A DNA stretch of 9,040 nucleotides from Actinomycetota bacterium (GCA_009699915.1 WLNG01000042.1:1-9040), one strand, 5' to 3'. Shown: positions 1 to 6,542, counted from the first letter of the stretch. The notes: generated from the sequence alone by a model not told the origin. Numbers and translations are program-made.

Positions 1-897
1 CACCAGGTCCGCCTGCGGAACCGGCGACTCGCGGGCGAGGATCTCGCCCATGCGGCCGCGGATCACCTGGACGACGGTGTCGCGCACGCGCGAGTCGGGC
101 CGCGCGAAGTAGATGTGCTCGAAGACGCAGAAGGCCGAGCGCGCATCCTCGACGATCATCTGCGAGCTCAGGCCGTCCTCCCCGAACGAGACGCACTCGC
201 CCGGGCGCACCTCGCGCACGAACTCGGCGCCGATGATGTCCAGCGCGCAGGACTCGCTCGCCACGCACCAGCGATCCTCGAGTCGGCCGAGCACCAGCGG
301 GCGCACCCCTGCCGGATCGCGGAAGCCATAGACGCGGTCCTTCGTCATCACGACGGTCGAGAATGCGCCCTGCAGCCGCGGAACCACGTCGGCGATCGCC
401 TCCTCCATCGTCTGCGCTGGATGGGTGGAGAGCAGGGCGGCGATGATCTCCGAGTCGGAGGTCGAGCTGAACCCGACGCCCTGTTCGAGCAGCGCATGGT
501 GCAGCTCGACGGCATTGATCAGGTTGCCGTTGTGCGCGAGGGCAAGCTCGCGGCGGTTCCCGCCCATGCCCTCCGAGCGGTGGATCGGCTGGGAGTTCTC
601 CCACTCGTTCGACCCGGTCGTCGAGTAGCGCACGTGGCCGATCGCAAGGTCCCCGCCGAGCGCGCGCAGATCGTGCTCCTTGAAGACTTGGGAGACGAGG
701 CCGAGCGCCCGCTGGGTGATGATGTACCCGTCGCCGCCAGCGGTCGCGATGCCGGCCGACTCCTGACCCCGGTGCTGCAGCGCGTAGAGACCGAAGTACG
801 CCAGCCGCGCGACCTCATGGCCGGGGGCATAGATCCCGAAAACGCCGCACTCGTCGCGCGGACCCTCACGCTCGTGGATCGGAAGAGGAATCGCCAT
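1..897 (-). CDS. purF: Amidophosphoribosyltransferase PurF (N-terminal 299 residues; runs off the left edge)
   Basis: This enzyme catalyses the first committed step of purine synthesis: PRPP plus glutamine gives 5-phosphoribosylamine. It is cytoplasmic. I translated it directly, because the frame stays open to base 1. The start is ATG with GGAG six bases upstream. Residues 1-16 look like a propeptide ending just before Cys17 in DECGVFGIY, the N-terminal nucleophile of the class II glutamine amidotransferase domain. Further family motifs are LQHRGQESAGI, GHVRYSTTG, AHNGNL, TSDSE, GFRDPAGVRPL and ASESCAL. The EHIYFARPDS segment, preceded by a Cys near residue 257, marks the junction to the phosphoribosyltransferase domain, which lies mostly outside the window. 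Full-length relatives have roughly 450 to 520 residues, so about 60 per cent is visible. Whether it carries the Fe-S cluster of the Bacillus-type enzyme cannot be judged, because the other ligand positions are beyond the edge. It lies downstream of purL on the same strand, but an opposite-strand gene intervenes, so it probably has its own promoter. Confidence 0.96.
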   Translation of the reverse strand, partial: MAIPLPIHEREGPRDECGVFGIYAPGHEVARLAYFGLYALQHRGQESAGIATAGGDGYIITQRALGLVSQVFKEHDLRALGGDLAIGHVRYSTTGSNEWENSQPIHRSEGMGGNRRELALAHNGNLINAVELHHALLEQGVGFSSTSDSEIIAALLSTHPAQTMEEAIADVVPRLQGAFSTVVMTKDRVYGFRDPAGVRPLVLGRLEDRWCVASESCALDIIGAEFVREVRPGECVSFGEDGLSSQMIVEDARSAFCVFEHIYFARPDSRVRDTVVQVIRGRMGEILARESPVPQADLV

Positions 898-903
898 GAA
901 TGG

Positions 904-907
904 CTCC
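904..907 (-). promoter_or_regulatory. Shine-Dalgarno sequence of purF
   Basis: On the minus strand GGAG stands six bases before the purF ATG, which is ideal spacing and supports the start at 897. It directly follows the 3' arm of the leader hairpin. Confidence 0.6.
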
Positions 908-925
908 AGGAGGAGCGATCCTCCT
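908..925 (-). promoter_or_regulatory. Leader hairpin of purF pairing a Shine-Dalgarno sequence with its complement
   Basis: On the minus strand AGGAGGA (925-919), a four-base loop TCGC, and TCCTCCT (914-908) form a perfect 7-base-pair stem. The 5' arm with the preceding A (926) reads AAGGAGGA, a near-perfect match to the 16S rRNA 3' end, but it lies 22 bases before the ATG with no start codon at a usable distance. The 3' arm resembles the anti-Shine-Dalgarno sequence itself. The functional GGAG begins immediately after the stem. The structure is seen in the sequence; a role in purF translation or mRNA stability is inference. Read on the plus strand, the loop is GCGA, a GNRA-type tetraloop, in the region ahead of the stress gene. 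Confidence 0.45.
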
Positions 926-934
926 TGGATTTCG

Positions 935-940
935 AGACTA
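935..940 (-). promoter_or_regulatory. Possible -10 element of purF
   Basis: The minus strand reads GATAGTCT here, containing TAGTCT (TAnnnT). Initiation about seven bases downstream would start the mRNA at the foot of the leader hairpin. No well-spaced -35 is visible; a TTGCGC at 967-972 is too far away (26-base spacer). Such short motifs arise by chance, so this is weak. Confidence 0.22.
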
Positions 941-1001
941 TCAGTGGGACCGGCGCGGCCCGGCTTGCGCAATCGCCGCCTGAGACGAAAGACTCCCCGA
1001 T

Positions 1002-1442
1002 ATGTACTCAACCATCGCCGTCGGCAGCGACGGAAGCTCCACCGCCGCCGTCGCCGTCCGCGCCGCGATCGACATCGCCGCGAAGTACGGCGCCCAGCTG
1101 CTGATCATCGGCGCCCATGAGAACGCCGTCGGTGCGACCGTGATGGCCTCGGCCGTCGTCGTAGCGATCCCCGCTGACCCCGATCTGGAGCGCAGCCTCG
1201 ACGACGAGGTGCGCGAGGATCTCGGATCGCTTCTGGCGGAGGCTGTGGCCACCGGCGTGAACGCGGAGATCATCCCCGGATCGGGCGCGCCGGCCGACGT
1301 GCTCTGCGACATCGCCGTCGAGCGCAACGTCGACCTGCTGGTCGTCGGCAGCAAGGGCATGAACCGCAAGGTGCTCGGCAGCGTGCCGAACACGGTCACG
1401 CACAAGGCGCCCTGCTCCGTGCTGCTCGTGAAGACGGCCTAG
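1002..1442 (+). CDS. Universal stress protein, UspA family
   Basis: A small cytoplasmic single-domain Usp protein of 146 residues, the usual length for the family. These proteins often bind ATP or AMP and help survival under starvation, hypoxia or stress; the exact role here is unknown. The N-terminal strand carries VGSDGS (Asp10 near the nucleotide site). The C-terminal half has VVGSKG, then LGSVPNTV and APCSVLLVKTA, the typical nucleotide-loop and last-strand pattern. The usual G-x2-G-x9-G-(S/T) motif is shortened: only six residues (120-125) separate GSKG from GS. The start ATG fits the family N-terminus, but no good Shine-Dalgarno sequence precedes it. It is the only plus-strand gene in the window, divergent from purF and convergent with purL, with seven bases between the two stop codons. 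Confidence 0.9.
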   Translation: MYSTIAVGSDGSSTAAVAVRAAIDIAAKYGAQLLIIGAHENAVGATVMASAVVVAIPADPDLERSLDDEVREDLGSLLAEAVATGVNAEIIPGSGAPADVLCDIAVERNVDLLVVGSKGMNRKVLGSVPNTVTHKAPCSVLLVKTA

Positions 1443-1449
1443 GCGGCCG

Positions 1450-3645
1450 TCACGGGAAGAGCCGCGCGAGCGCGCGGTGGGCTTCGCGTAGCTCGGCGAG
1501 CGTTGCGTTCGCCTCGCCGTCGCCCGCGCGCACGTGGAGGCGATCGCCGCCGACGGCGCCGATGACGTCCACGTCGGTGTGCTCGGCAAGCCGGGCGATT
1601 GCCGACGGGTCCCCCGAGACGACGAAGCCGCCGGGGGCCTCCCCGAAGAGCGCGGACCACGCGTCCTCGCACGCGCCGAGATCGAGCGTCGCGCCGACGT
1701 CACCGGCGAGACAGCTCTCGGCGATCGCGACAAGCAGCCCACCCTCGGCGATGTCGTGGGCGCTCGAGAGCGCGCCCTCACGGACGGCGTCACGGACCGC
1801 CTCCTGCGTCGCGCGCACCGCGGCGATGTCCACGTCAGGCAGGCCATCAGGAAGCGCCTCGCCGCGCAGCCGCGCGAGCTCGCTGGCCGGCAACGCCGGG
1901 CTGAAGCGGCCGACGAGCGCGATCGCGTCGCCCTCCCGCGCGAAGCCGAGCCTCCCCGCGCGGGTGACATCGGGCAGGCGGCCGACCATCCCGATGACCG
2001 GCGTCGGATAGATCGGGCCGGAGGCGCCCTCGTTGTAGAGCGAGACGTTCCCGCCGACGATCGGCGCCTCAAGCGCGCGGCAGGCCTCACCGAGCCCGCG
2101 AACCGCCTCGGTCAGCTGCCAGGCGATGTGCGGCTTCTCGGGGTTGCCGAAGTTCAGGTTGTTCGTCGTGCCGAGCGGCTGCGCGCCGGCGCAGGCGAGG
2201 TTCGATGCGCACTCGAGCACCACGCCGATCGTGCCCCGGTACGGGTCGGCGGCGACCTTGCGACCGTTGCCGTCGATCGAGACGGCAAGACCCCGGCCCC
2301 CGGGAAGCTGGAGCACGGCGGCGTCCGACTCCTCGGGGCGACGGACCGTGCGCGACTGGACGATCGAGTCGTACTGCTCGAAGAGCGGGCGCCGCGAAGC
2401 GATGTTCGGCGAGGCGATCAGCGCGAGCAGCGCCTGGCGCAGATCGGCCGCGGGGTCGAGCGTCGCGGTGGGCGGCGGGTAGATCGGCGCAGCCGGAGGG
2501 GCGGGGTCGAGGTCGTAGAGCGGGCAGTCGTCGACGAGCGCCACGACCGGCATCTCGCCGACGAGCTCCTCGCCGCGGAAGATGCGCATCTGCCCGGTAT
2601 CGGTGACGGTGCCGATCGCCGTTCCGTGGACCTCCCACTTGTCGGTCAGCGCGATCACGGTGTCGAGCTTGCCTGGCTCGACGACGCAGAGCATCCGCTC
2701 CTGCGACTCGCTCACCATGATCTCGAAGGGCTCCATGTCGGCCTCGCGCAGCGGCACCTTCGCGACGTCGATGTCGATACCCACCTCGCCCTTGCTCGCC
2801 ATCTCGCTCGCGCTCGAGGTGAGGCCTGCGGCGCCGAGATCCTGGAGCGCGACGATCAGGCCCGCCTCGAGCAGCTCGAGCGAGCACTCGAGCAGCTTGC
2901 TCTCCTCGAAGGGGTCGCCGACCTGGACCGTCGGACGCTTGTCCTCGCTGAGCTCGCCGAGCTCGGCCGAGGCGAGCACCGACGCGCCGCCGATGCCGTC
3001 GCGGCCGGTCGAGGCGCCGTAGAGGACGAGGATGTTGCCGATGCCGGCGGCCGCCGAGCGCACGAGCTTCTCGCGCTCGCCGAGACCCAGCGCCATCGCG
3101 TTGACGAGGCAATTCTGCTCGTAGGGCTCCTCGAAGTAGACCTCGCCGCCGACGGTGGGGACGCCGATCGAGTTGCCGTAGTGGCCGATGCCGCTGACCG
3201 CGCCGTCGAGCAGGAAGCGCGAGCGCTCGCTCGTGCCCGGGTCACCGAAGCGCAGCGAGTCGAGGACGGCAATCGGCCGCGCGCCGATGGCGAAGATGTC
3301 GCGCAGGATGCCGCCGACGCCGGTGGCGGCGCCCTGAAACGGCTCGACCGCGCTTGGGTGGTTGTGCGACTCGACCTTGAAGGCACAGACCAGACCGTCG
3401 CCGACGTCGACCGCGCCGGCGTTCTCGCCCGGGCCCATCACGACGAATTCGCCCTCGGTCGGGAGTGTCATCAGGAGCTTCTTCGAGTGCTTGTAGGCGC
3501 AGTGCTCGCTCCACAGGAGCGAGAACATCGCGAGCTCGACCTGGTTGGGCGGCCGGTCGAGCTTCTCGCAGACGAGCTCGTACTCGCCGCGCGTGAGGCC
3601 GAGCGCCATAGCCTCCTCGACGGTCGGCAGGCCTGCGTCAGCCAC
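1450..3645 (-). CDS. purL: Phosphoribosylformylglycinamidine synthase subunit PurL (small form)
   Basis: This is the ATP-dependent synthase subunit that converts FGAR to FGAM, using ammonia delivered by PurQ within a PurS-PurQ-PurL complex. At 731 residues it matches the small PurL (about 720 to 750) rather than the about 1300-residue fused enzyme of proteobacteria. Motifs in order: LLWSEHCAYKHS (43-54, with the catalytic-region His48), PGENAGAVDVGDG (72-84), ESHNHPS (92-98), FQGAATGVGGILRDI (103-117), HYGNSIGVPTVGGE, then in the second half NNLNFGNPEKP, GGNVSLYNE and SSAHDIAEGGL. The start is GTG, overlapping the purQ 3' end by eight bases, with GGAGG six bases upstream. The overlap and the neighbouring purS and purQ make coordinated expression of the complex likely. 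The stop codon lies seven bases from the stop of the convergent stress gene. Confidence 0.98.
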   Translation of the reverse strand: MADAGLPTVEEAMALGLTRGEYELVCEKLDRPPNQVELAMFSLLWSEHCAYKHSKKLLMTLPTEGEFVVMGPGENAGAVDVGDGLVCAFKVESHNHPSAVEPFQGAATGVGGILRDIFAIGARPIAVLDSLRFGDPGTSERSRFLLDGAVSGIGHYGNSIGVPTVGGEVYFEEPYEQNCLVNAMALGLGEREKLVRSAAAGIGNILVLYGASTGRDGIGGASVLASAELGELSEDKRPTVQVGDPFEESKLLECSLELLEAGLIVALQDLGAAGLTSSASEMASKGEVGIDIDVAKVPLREADMEPFEIMVSESQERMLCVVEPGKLDTVIALTDKWEVHGTAIGTVTDTGQMRIFRGEELVGEMPVVALVDDCPLYDLDPAPPAAPIYPPPTATLDPAADLRQALLALIASPNIASRRPLFEQYDSIVQSRTVRRPEESDAAVLQLPGGRGLAVSIDGNGRKVAADPYRGTIGVVLECASNLACAGAQPLGTTNNLNFGNPEKPHIAWQLTEAVRGLGEACRALEAPIVGGNVSLYNEGASGPIYPTPVIGMVGRLPDVTRAGRLGFAREGDAIALVGRFSPALPASELARLRGEALPDGLPDVDIAAVRATQEAVRDAVREGALSSAHDIAEGGLLVAIAESCLAGDVGATLDLGACEDAWSALFGEAPGGFVVSGDPSAIARLAEHTDVDVIGAVGGDRLHVRAGDGEANATLAELREAHRALARLFP

Positions 3646-4312
3646 GGACGCCCTCCGCCGCCATCGCCATCGACTCGAAGATCCGCAGGCCGTCGGTGGA
3701 CCCCGTGAGCGGATCGACCGCGTGCTCGGGGTGGGGCATCAGGCCGAAGACGTTGCCCGCCTGGTTGCAGACCCCGGCGATGTCGCGCGCCGAGCCGTTG
3801 AAGCAGTCGCCCGGGGCATAGCGCACCACGACCTGACCCGCCGCCTCCATCGCGTCGATCTGATCGTCCGGCGCGTAGTACCGGCCGGAGCCGTGCTTGG
3901 CAGGGACGCTGAGCAGCTCGCCCGGCGCGCAGGCGAGCGTGAAAGGCGTTTCCGAGTTGACGACCTCAAGCCGAACCTGCCGGGAGGTGAAGCGGCGGTT
4001 GGTGTTCTGCAGCAGCGCGCCGGGCAGCAGCCCGGCCTCGCAGAGCACCTGGAACCCGTTGCAGATCCCCAGAACGAGGCCGCCGTCGCGCGCGAAGGCG
4101 ATGACCTCTTCCATCATCGGCGAGAAGCGGGCGATCGCCCCGGCGCGCAGGTAGTCGCCGTAGGAGAAGCCCCCCGGCACGATGATCGCGTCGCAGCCCT
4201 GAAGGTCACGGTCTCGGTGCCAGAGCAGGACCGCCTCACCGACCCGACCGGCGGCGAGCTGCGCGTCGACCTCGTCGCACGAGCCGGGAAAGCGCAGGAC
4301 GCCGAACTTCAC
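3638..4312 (-). CDS. purQ: Phosphoribosylformylglycinamidine synthase subunit PurQ (glutamine amidotransferase)
   Basis: The class I glutamine amidotransferase subunit of FGAM synthase; it hydrolyses glutamine and passes ammonia to PurL. The product has 224 residues, typical of PurQ. The N-terminus KFGVLRFPGSCDE is the family start. The oxyanion region is PGGFSYGDYLRAGAIA (46-61). The catalytic triad is visible as Cys84 in LGICNGFQ and His194 with Glu196 in PHPEH. NTNRRFTSR is also conserved. An open frame extends 26 codons further upstream to 4390, but that would overlap purS deeply and adds low-complexity arginine/alanine sequence, so I chose the GTG at 4312. It overlaps the purS stop as GTGA. 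No clear Shine-Dalgarno sequence precedes it, which fits translation coupled to purS. Confidence 0.97.
   Translation of the reverse strand: MKFGVLRFPGSCDEVDAQLAAGRVGEAVLLWHRDRDLQGCDAIIVPGGFSYGDYLRAGAIARFSPMMEEVIAFARDGGLVLGICNGFQVLCEAGLLPGALLQNTNRRFTSRQVRLEVVNSETPFTLACAPGELLSVPAKHGSGRYYAPDDQIDAMEAAGQVVVRYAPGDCFNGSARDIAGVCNQAGNVFGLMPHPEHAVDPLTGSTDGLRIFESMAMAAEGVRG
3652..3656 (-). promoter_or_regulatory. Shine-Dalgarno sequence of purL
   Basis: GGAGG on the minus strand, within the 3' end of purQ, is six bases before the purL GTG at 3645 and fixes this start over later in-frame codons. Confidence 0.6.
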
Positions 4313-4554
4313 GAGGCGGTCCCGGCGGCCCCGTCGAGCAGCTGCACCTCGTAATCCTCGACGAGCGGGTTGGCGAGCAGCTTGCGGCACATCTCGTCCA
4401 CCTGCGCGGGATCATCCACCTCGAGCTCGATAAGCCGGCCGATGCGCACGTCGGTCACGCCGCCGAAGCCGAGCGCCGGCAGCGCCTGCTCGACGGCGAC
4501 CCCCTGAGGGTCGAGGATCCCGGCCTTCGGCCGGACGAGCACACGCACCCGCAT
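4309..4554 (-). CDS. purS: Phosphoribosylformylglycinamidine synthase subunit PurS
   Basis: The small bridging subunit that holds PurQ and PurL together in FGAM synthase. It has 81 residues, as usual for PurS (about 80 to 85). Recognisable features are VRVLVRPKAGILDPQG near the N-terminus, AVEQALPALGF, the VRIGRLIELEV strand, and the C-terminal KLLANPLVEDYEV. A longer open frame reaches 4692, but the upstream part is a shadow of purC. The ATG at 4554 shares one base with the purC stop (TGATG), and GGGAG lies ten bases upstream inside purC. The 3' end overlaps the purQ start by four bases. Confidence 0.95.
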   Translation of the reverse strand: MRVRVLVRPKAGILDPQGVAVEQALPALGFGGVTDVRIGRLIELEVDDPAQVDEMCRKLLANPLVEDYEVQLLDGAAGTAS

Positions 4555-5438
4555 CAGGCCTGCGCTCCCGAGCGCTCCAGCCATGCCTGGAACGACTCTC
4601 CGGTGATTCGCTCGTACGCCTCGACGTAGCGAGAACGAGTCCCGGCGACCACATCCTCGGGGATCTCGGGCGCAGGCGGCAGCTTGTCCCACCCGCTCTC
4701 GGTGGCCCAGTCGCGCACGTACTGCTTGTCGAAGCTCGGCTGGCCGCGGCCGACCTCGTACCCGTCGGCGGGCCAGTAGCGCGAGGAATCAGGCGTGAGC
4801 ACCTCGTCGCCGAGGACGAGCGTGCCGTCGGCGTCGAGGCCGAACTCGAACTTCGTGTCGGCGAGGATGACCCCGCAGGAGCGGGCGTGCTCGGCGGCCG
4901 CCTCATAGAGCGCAATCGAGCTGTCGCGCACGCGCTCCATCAGCGCGCGATCACCGACGAGCTCGGCGGCGCGATCGAAGTCGATCGCCTCGTCGTGCCC
5001 CTCCTCCGCCTTTGTGCTCGGCGTGAAGATCGGCTCGGGGAGGCGCTCGGACTCCTGGAGGCCGGCGGGCAGCTGGACGCCGGAGACGACGCCGGTGGCC
5101 TGATAGTCCTTCCAGCCGGAGCCGGTGATGTAGCCGCGCACGATGCATTCGACCGGCAGCATCGTCAGGCGACGGACGACGAGCGCGCGGCCACGGGCCT
5201 CCTCGGGCACGCCGTCGCCATACGAGACGAGGTGGTTGGGGACGATCCCGCCGAGCCGGTCGAACCAGAAGACCGAGAGGCCGGTGAGCACTCTCCCCTT
5301 ATCGGTGATCGGCGTCGGGTGGACCGCATCGAAGGTGGAGATGCGGTCGCTGGCGGCCATCAGGAGGTGGTCCCCGAGGTCGTACATCTCGCGGACCTTC
5401 CCGCTGGCGATGAGTGGAAGATCGGCTAGGCGGGTCAC
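4554..5438 (-). CDS. purC: Phosphoribosylaminoimidazole-succinocarboxamide (SAICAR) synthase PurC
   Basis: It joins CAIR and aspartate, using ATP, to give SAICAR; cytoplasmic. It has 294 residues, matching the longer PurC form (about 290 to 310) rather than the about 240-residue form. Motifs: IASGKVREMYDLGDHLLMAA (N-terminal nucleotide-binding hairpin), SDRISTFD, RRLTMLPVECIVRGYITGSG, KDYQATG, ADTKFEFG and LGDEVLTPDSSRYW, then SFDKQYVRDW. The start codon is GTG. The overlapping ATG two bases upstream would read ATG TGA and stop at once, so it is excluded. No Shine-Dalgarno sequence precedes the GTG, and a TAGCCT hexamer ends seven bases upstream, suggesting a leaderless transcript. It is followed by purS with a one-base overlap. 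Confidence 0.97.
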   Translation of the reverse strand: MTRLADLPLIASGKVREMYDLGDHLLMAASDRISTFDAVHPTPITDKGRVLTGLSVFWFDRLGGIVPNHLVSYGDGVPEEARGRALVVRRLTMLPVECIVRGYITGSGWKDYQATGVVSGVQLPAGLQESERLPEPIFTPSTKAEEGHDEAIDFDRAAELVGDRALMERVRDSSIALYEAAAEHARSCGVILADTKFEFGLDADGTLVLGDEVLTPDSSRYWPADGYEVGRGQPSFDKQYVRDWATESGWDKLPPAPEIPEDVVAGTRSRYVEAYERITGESFQAWLERSGAQA

Positions 5439-5445
5439 ATTTCGC

Positions 5446-5451
5446 AGGCTA
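5446..5451 (-). promoter_or_regulatory. Possible -10 element giving a leaderless purC transcript
   Basis: TAGCCT on the minus strand ends seven bases before the purC GTG. The same TAGCCTGC octamer stands at the same distance before the first haem-binding gene (6543-6548). No convincing -35 is visible. Actinobacterial leaderless genes commonly have a TAnnnT box at about this distance; function here is inferred. Confidence 0.35.
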
Positions 5452-5475
5452 CCAATGGGGCAGGCGGCCGTCCGT

Positions 5476-6003
5476 CTACTGCCGCCGCTGCGTCCCGATC
5501 TCCTTGATCGCCGCCGGCGGATCGGCTCGGTAGAGCCGCCGCAGTCCTGCGATGAGCTCCCGCTTCTCGGTGTCCGAGAGCCGCGCGTCGGCGTGGTTCG
5601 GGAGGATCTTGTACTTCAGCGGCGGCATCTCCCCCTCCGCGATGACCTCCGCGAGCTCATCGACGCTCGGCTGAGGGGTGTCCCAGCGGGAGAAGTTGAG
5701 GATCGAGCGCCCGCCGTCCACGTCCGACTGGGCGAACCACGACGCGGGTGCGACGCTCGTGTACCAGGGCCAGCGCGTGAGGTTCGAATGGCAGTCACCG
5801 CAGGCGCTGGTGACGAGCTGCTGGGTGCGCCGGTCCAGCTTGGCCGCGCGGGTGACCGGCGGATTGGCGTGGTCGCGCCCGTAGGGGACCAGCTGGATCA
5901 CGAGCAGCACCGCGACGAGCCCGAGCCCACCGACGAGCGCGATCCGCTTCAGCGGGAGGCGCCGACGAACGGGCCGGTCCGCAGGTGGGGGCGCAGCGTC
6001 CAC
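5476..6003 (-). CDS. Membrane-anchored haem-binding domain protein (Haem_bd-like), second copy
   Basis: A small c-type-cytochrome-like protein of 175 residues from the chosen start. After a basic N-terminus (RPVRRRLPLKR) there is one hydrophobic segment at about residues 21-40, predicted to anchor it with the rest outside the membrane. CGDCH (68-72) is a covalent haem c attachment motif, followed by SNLTRWPWYTSVAPASW. This and the later EMPPLKYKILPNHADARLSD are the pattern of the Pfam Haem_bd family. Met125 or another downstream residue could be the distal iron ligand. The frame is open to an ATG at 6105, but that overlaps the upstream gene by 68 bases; I prefer GTG at 6003, which has a TACCGT hexamer ending seven bases upstream and no Shine-Dalgarno sequence. 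It is a clear paralogue of its neighbour, and the two sit between purB and purC. The electron-transfer partner is unknown. Confidence 0.85.
   Translation of the reverse strand: MDAAPPPADRPVRRRLPLKRIALVGGLGLVAVLLVIQLVPYGRDHANPPVTRAAKLDRRTQQLVTSACGDCHSNLTRWPWYTSVAPASWFAQSDVDGGRSILNFSRWDTPQPSVDELAEVIAEGEMPPLKYKILPNHADARLSDTEKRELIAGLRRLYRADPPAAIKEIGTQRRQ
5757..5804. repeat. 48-base exact direct repeat, copy A
   Basis: By eye this stretch is identical to 6313-6360. It lies in the second haem-binding gene and covers the codons of the CxxCH motif and the following NLTRWPWYT. Flanking bases differ (c and c here, t and a in copy B). Two shorter identical blocks occur further 3' in both genes, about 23 bases near 5576-5598 and 25 bases near 5603-5628. 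Confidence 0.85.
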
Positions 6004-6010
6004 CCCGGAA

Positions 6011-6016
6011 ACGGTA
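6011..6016 (-). promoter_or_regulatory. Possible -10 element of the second haem-binding gene
   Basis: TACCGT (TAnnnT) on the minus strand ends seven bases before the GTG at 6003, the same spacing as the boxes ahead of purC and the first haem-binding gene. It supports the GTG start. No -35 is evident. Confidence 0.28.
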
Positions 6017-6037
6017 GGGCGCTGCGGCGCGCGGCGC

Positions 6038-6535
6038 TCAGCCGCCCTCGCCGCGGGGACGGATCGCGACCGGAGGCTGTGCCGCGTAGGCGCGGCGCAG
6101 GCCATCGATCAGCTGCCGCTTCTCGGCGTCGGAGAGCCGCGCGTCGGCGTGGTTGGGCATGATCTTGTACTTCAGCGGCGGCATCGCGCCGCGGGAGATC
6201 ACGTCGACGATCTCGCCGATGTCCGGCTGCGGCTTGTCCCACTCCGAGACGTTGAAATTCGAACGACCGCCCGCGACATCGTTCTGGACCAGCCACGACG
6301 ACGGTGCGACGTTCGTGTACCAGGGCCAGCGCGTGAGGTTCGAATGGCAGTCACCGCAGGACGAGGCGAAGATCTTCTTCGTTGGGGCATCCATCACGAG
6401 CGCCTTGGTCACCGGTGGGTTCGCATGGGCATGCCCGTAGGGGACCGCCTGGATCAGCGCGAAGAGGCCGACGAGGCCCAGAACGGCGAAGCTGACGTTG
6501 CGCCGTGTCAGGCGCCGACGGATCGAATCCTTCAT
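6038..6535 (-). CDS. Membrane-anchored haem-binding domain protein (Haem_bd-like), first copy
   Basis: A 165-residue protein. The basic N-terminus (SIRRRLTRRN) precedes one hydrophobic segment at about residues 14-31, so it is probably a membrane anchor with the remainder outside. CGDCH (60-64) is the haem c attachment site, followed by SNLTRWPWYTNVAPSSW, GAMPPLKYKIMPNHADARLSD (117-136) and a C-terminal helix. These are the hallmarks of the Haem_bd family; Met118 and Met126 are candidate distal ligands. Maturation would need a cytochrome c assembly system elsewhere. The start is ATG, without a Shine-Dalgarno sequence but with TAGCCT ending seven bases before it. It lies 52 bases after purB and 34 bases before its paralogue. 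Nothing in the protein links it to purine chemistry, so its placement may be incidental or may reflect shared regulation. Confidence 0.87.
   Translation of the reverse strand: MKDSIRRRLTRRNVSFAVLGLVGLFALIQAVPYGHAHANPPVTKALVMDAPTKKIFASSCGDCHSNLTRWPWYTNVAPSSWLVQNDVAGGRSNFNVSEWDKPQPDIGEIVDVISRGAMPPLKYKIMPNHADARLSDAEKRQLIDGLRRAYAAQPPVAIRPRGEGG
6313..6360. repeat. 48-base exact direct repeat, copy B
   Basis: Identical to 5757-5804, and located in the first haem-binding gene over the CxxCH coding region. All synonymous positions across about 16 codons match, which points to recent duplication or gene conversion rather than protein-level constraint alone. Confidence 0.85.
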
Positions 6536-6542
6536 TGCGGGC

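Noticed and set aside
115..1104. Plus-strand open frame of 329 codons opposite purF and running into the stress gene
   Set aside because: It covers the well-supported purF on the other strand and the start of usp in another frame, and its product has no family motif.
1440..1452. Terminator between the convergent stress gene and purL
   Set aside because: Only seven bases separate the two stop codons and no stem-loop with a T-tract is visible. Any terminator must lie inside a coding region.
1534..3708. Long plus-strand open frame of 724 codons opposite purL
   Set aside because: Its product is low-complexity Arg/Ala/Asp/Leu-rich sequence with no recognisable motif. It is the antisense shadow of purL, kept open by high-GC codon use that avoids TTA, CTA and TCA codons.
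4313..4390. Longer purQ with 26 extra N-terminal codons
   Set aside because: The extension is arginine/alanine-rich, overlaps purS and precedes the conserved KFGVLRFPGS start. The GTGA overlap at 4309-4312 gives the normal PurQ length.
6004..6105. ATG at 6105 as start of the second haem-binding gene
   Set aside because: It would overlap the upstream paralogue by 68 bases and add Arg/Ala/Pro-rich sequence not shared with the paralogue. GTG at 6003 fits better.
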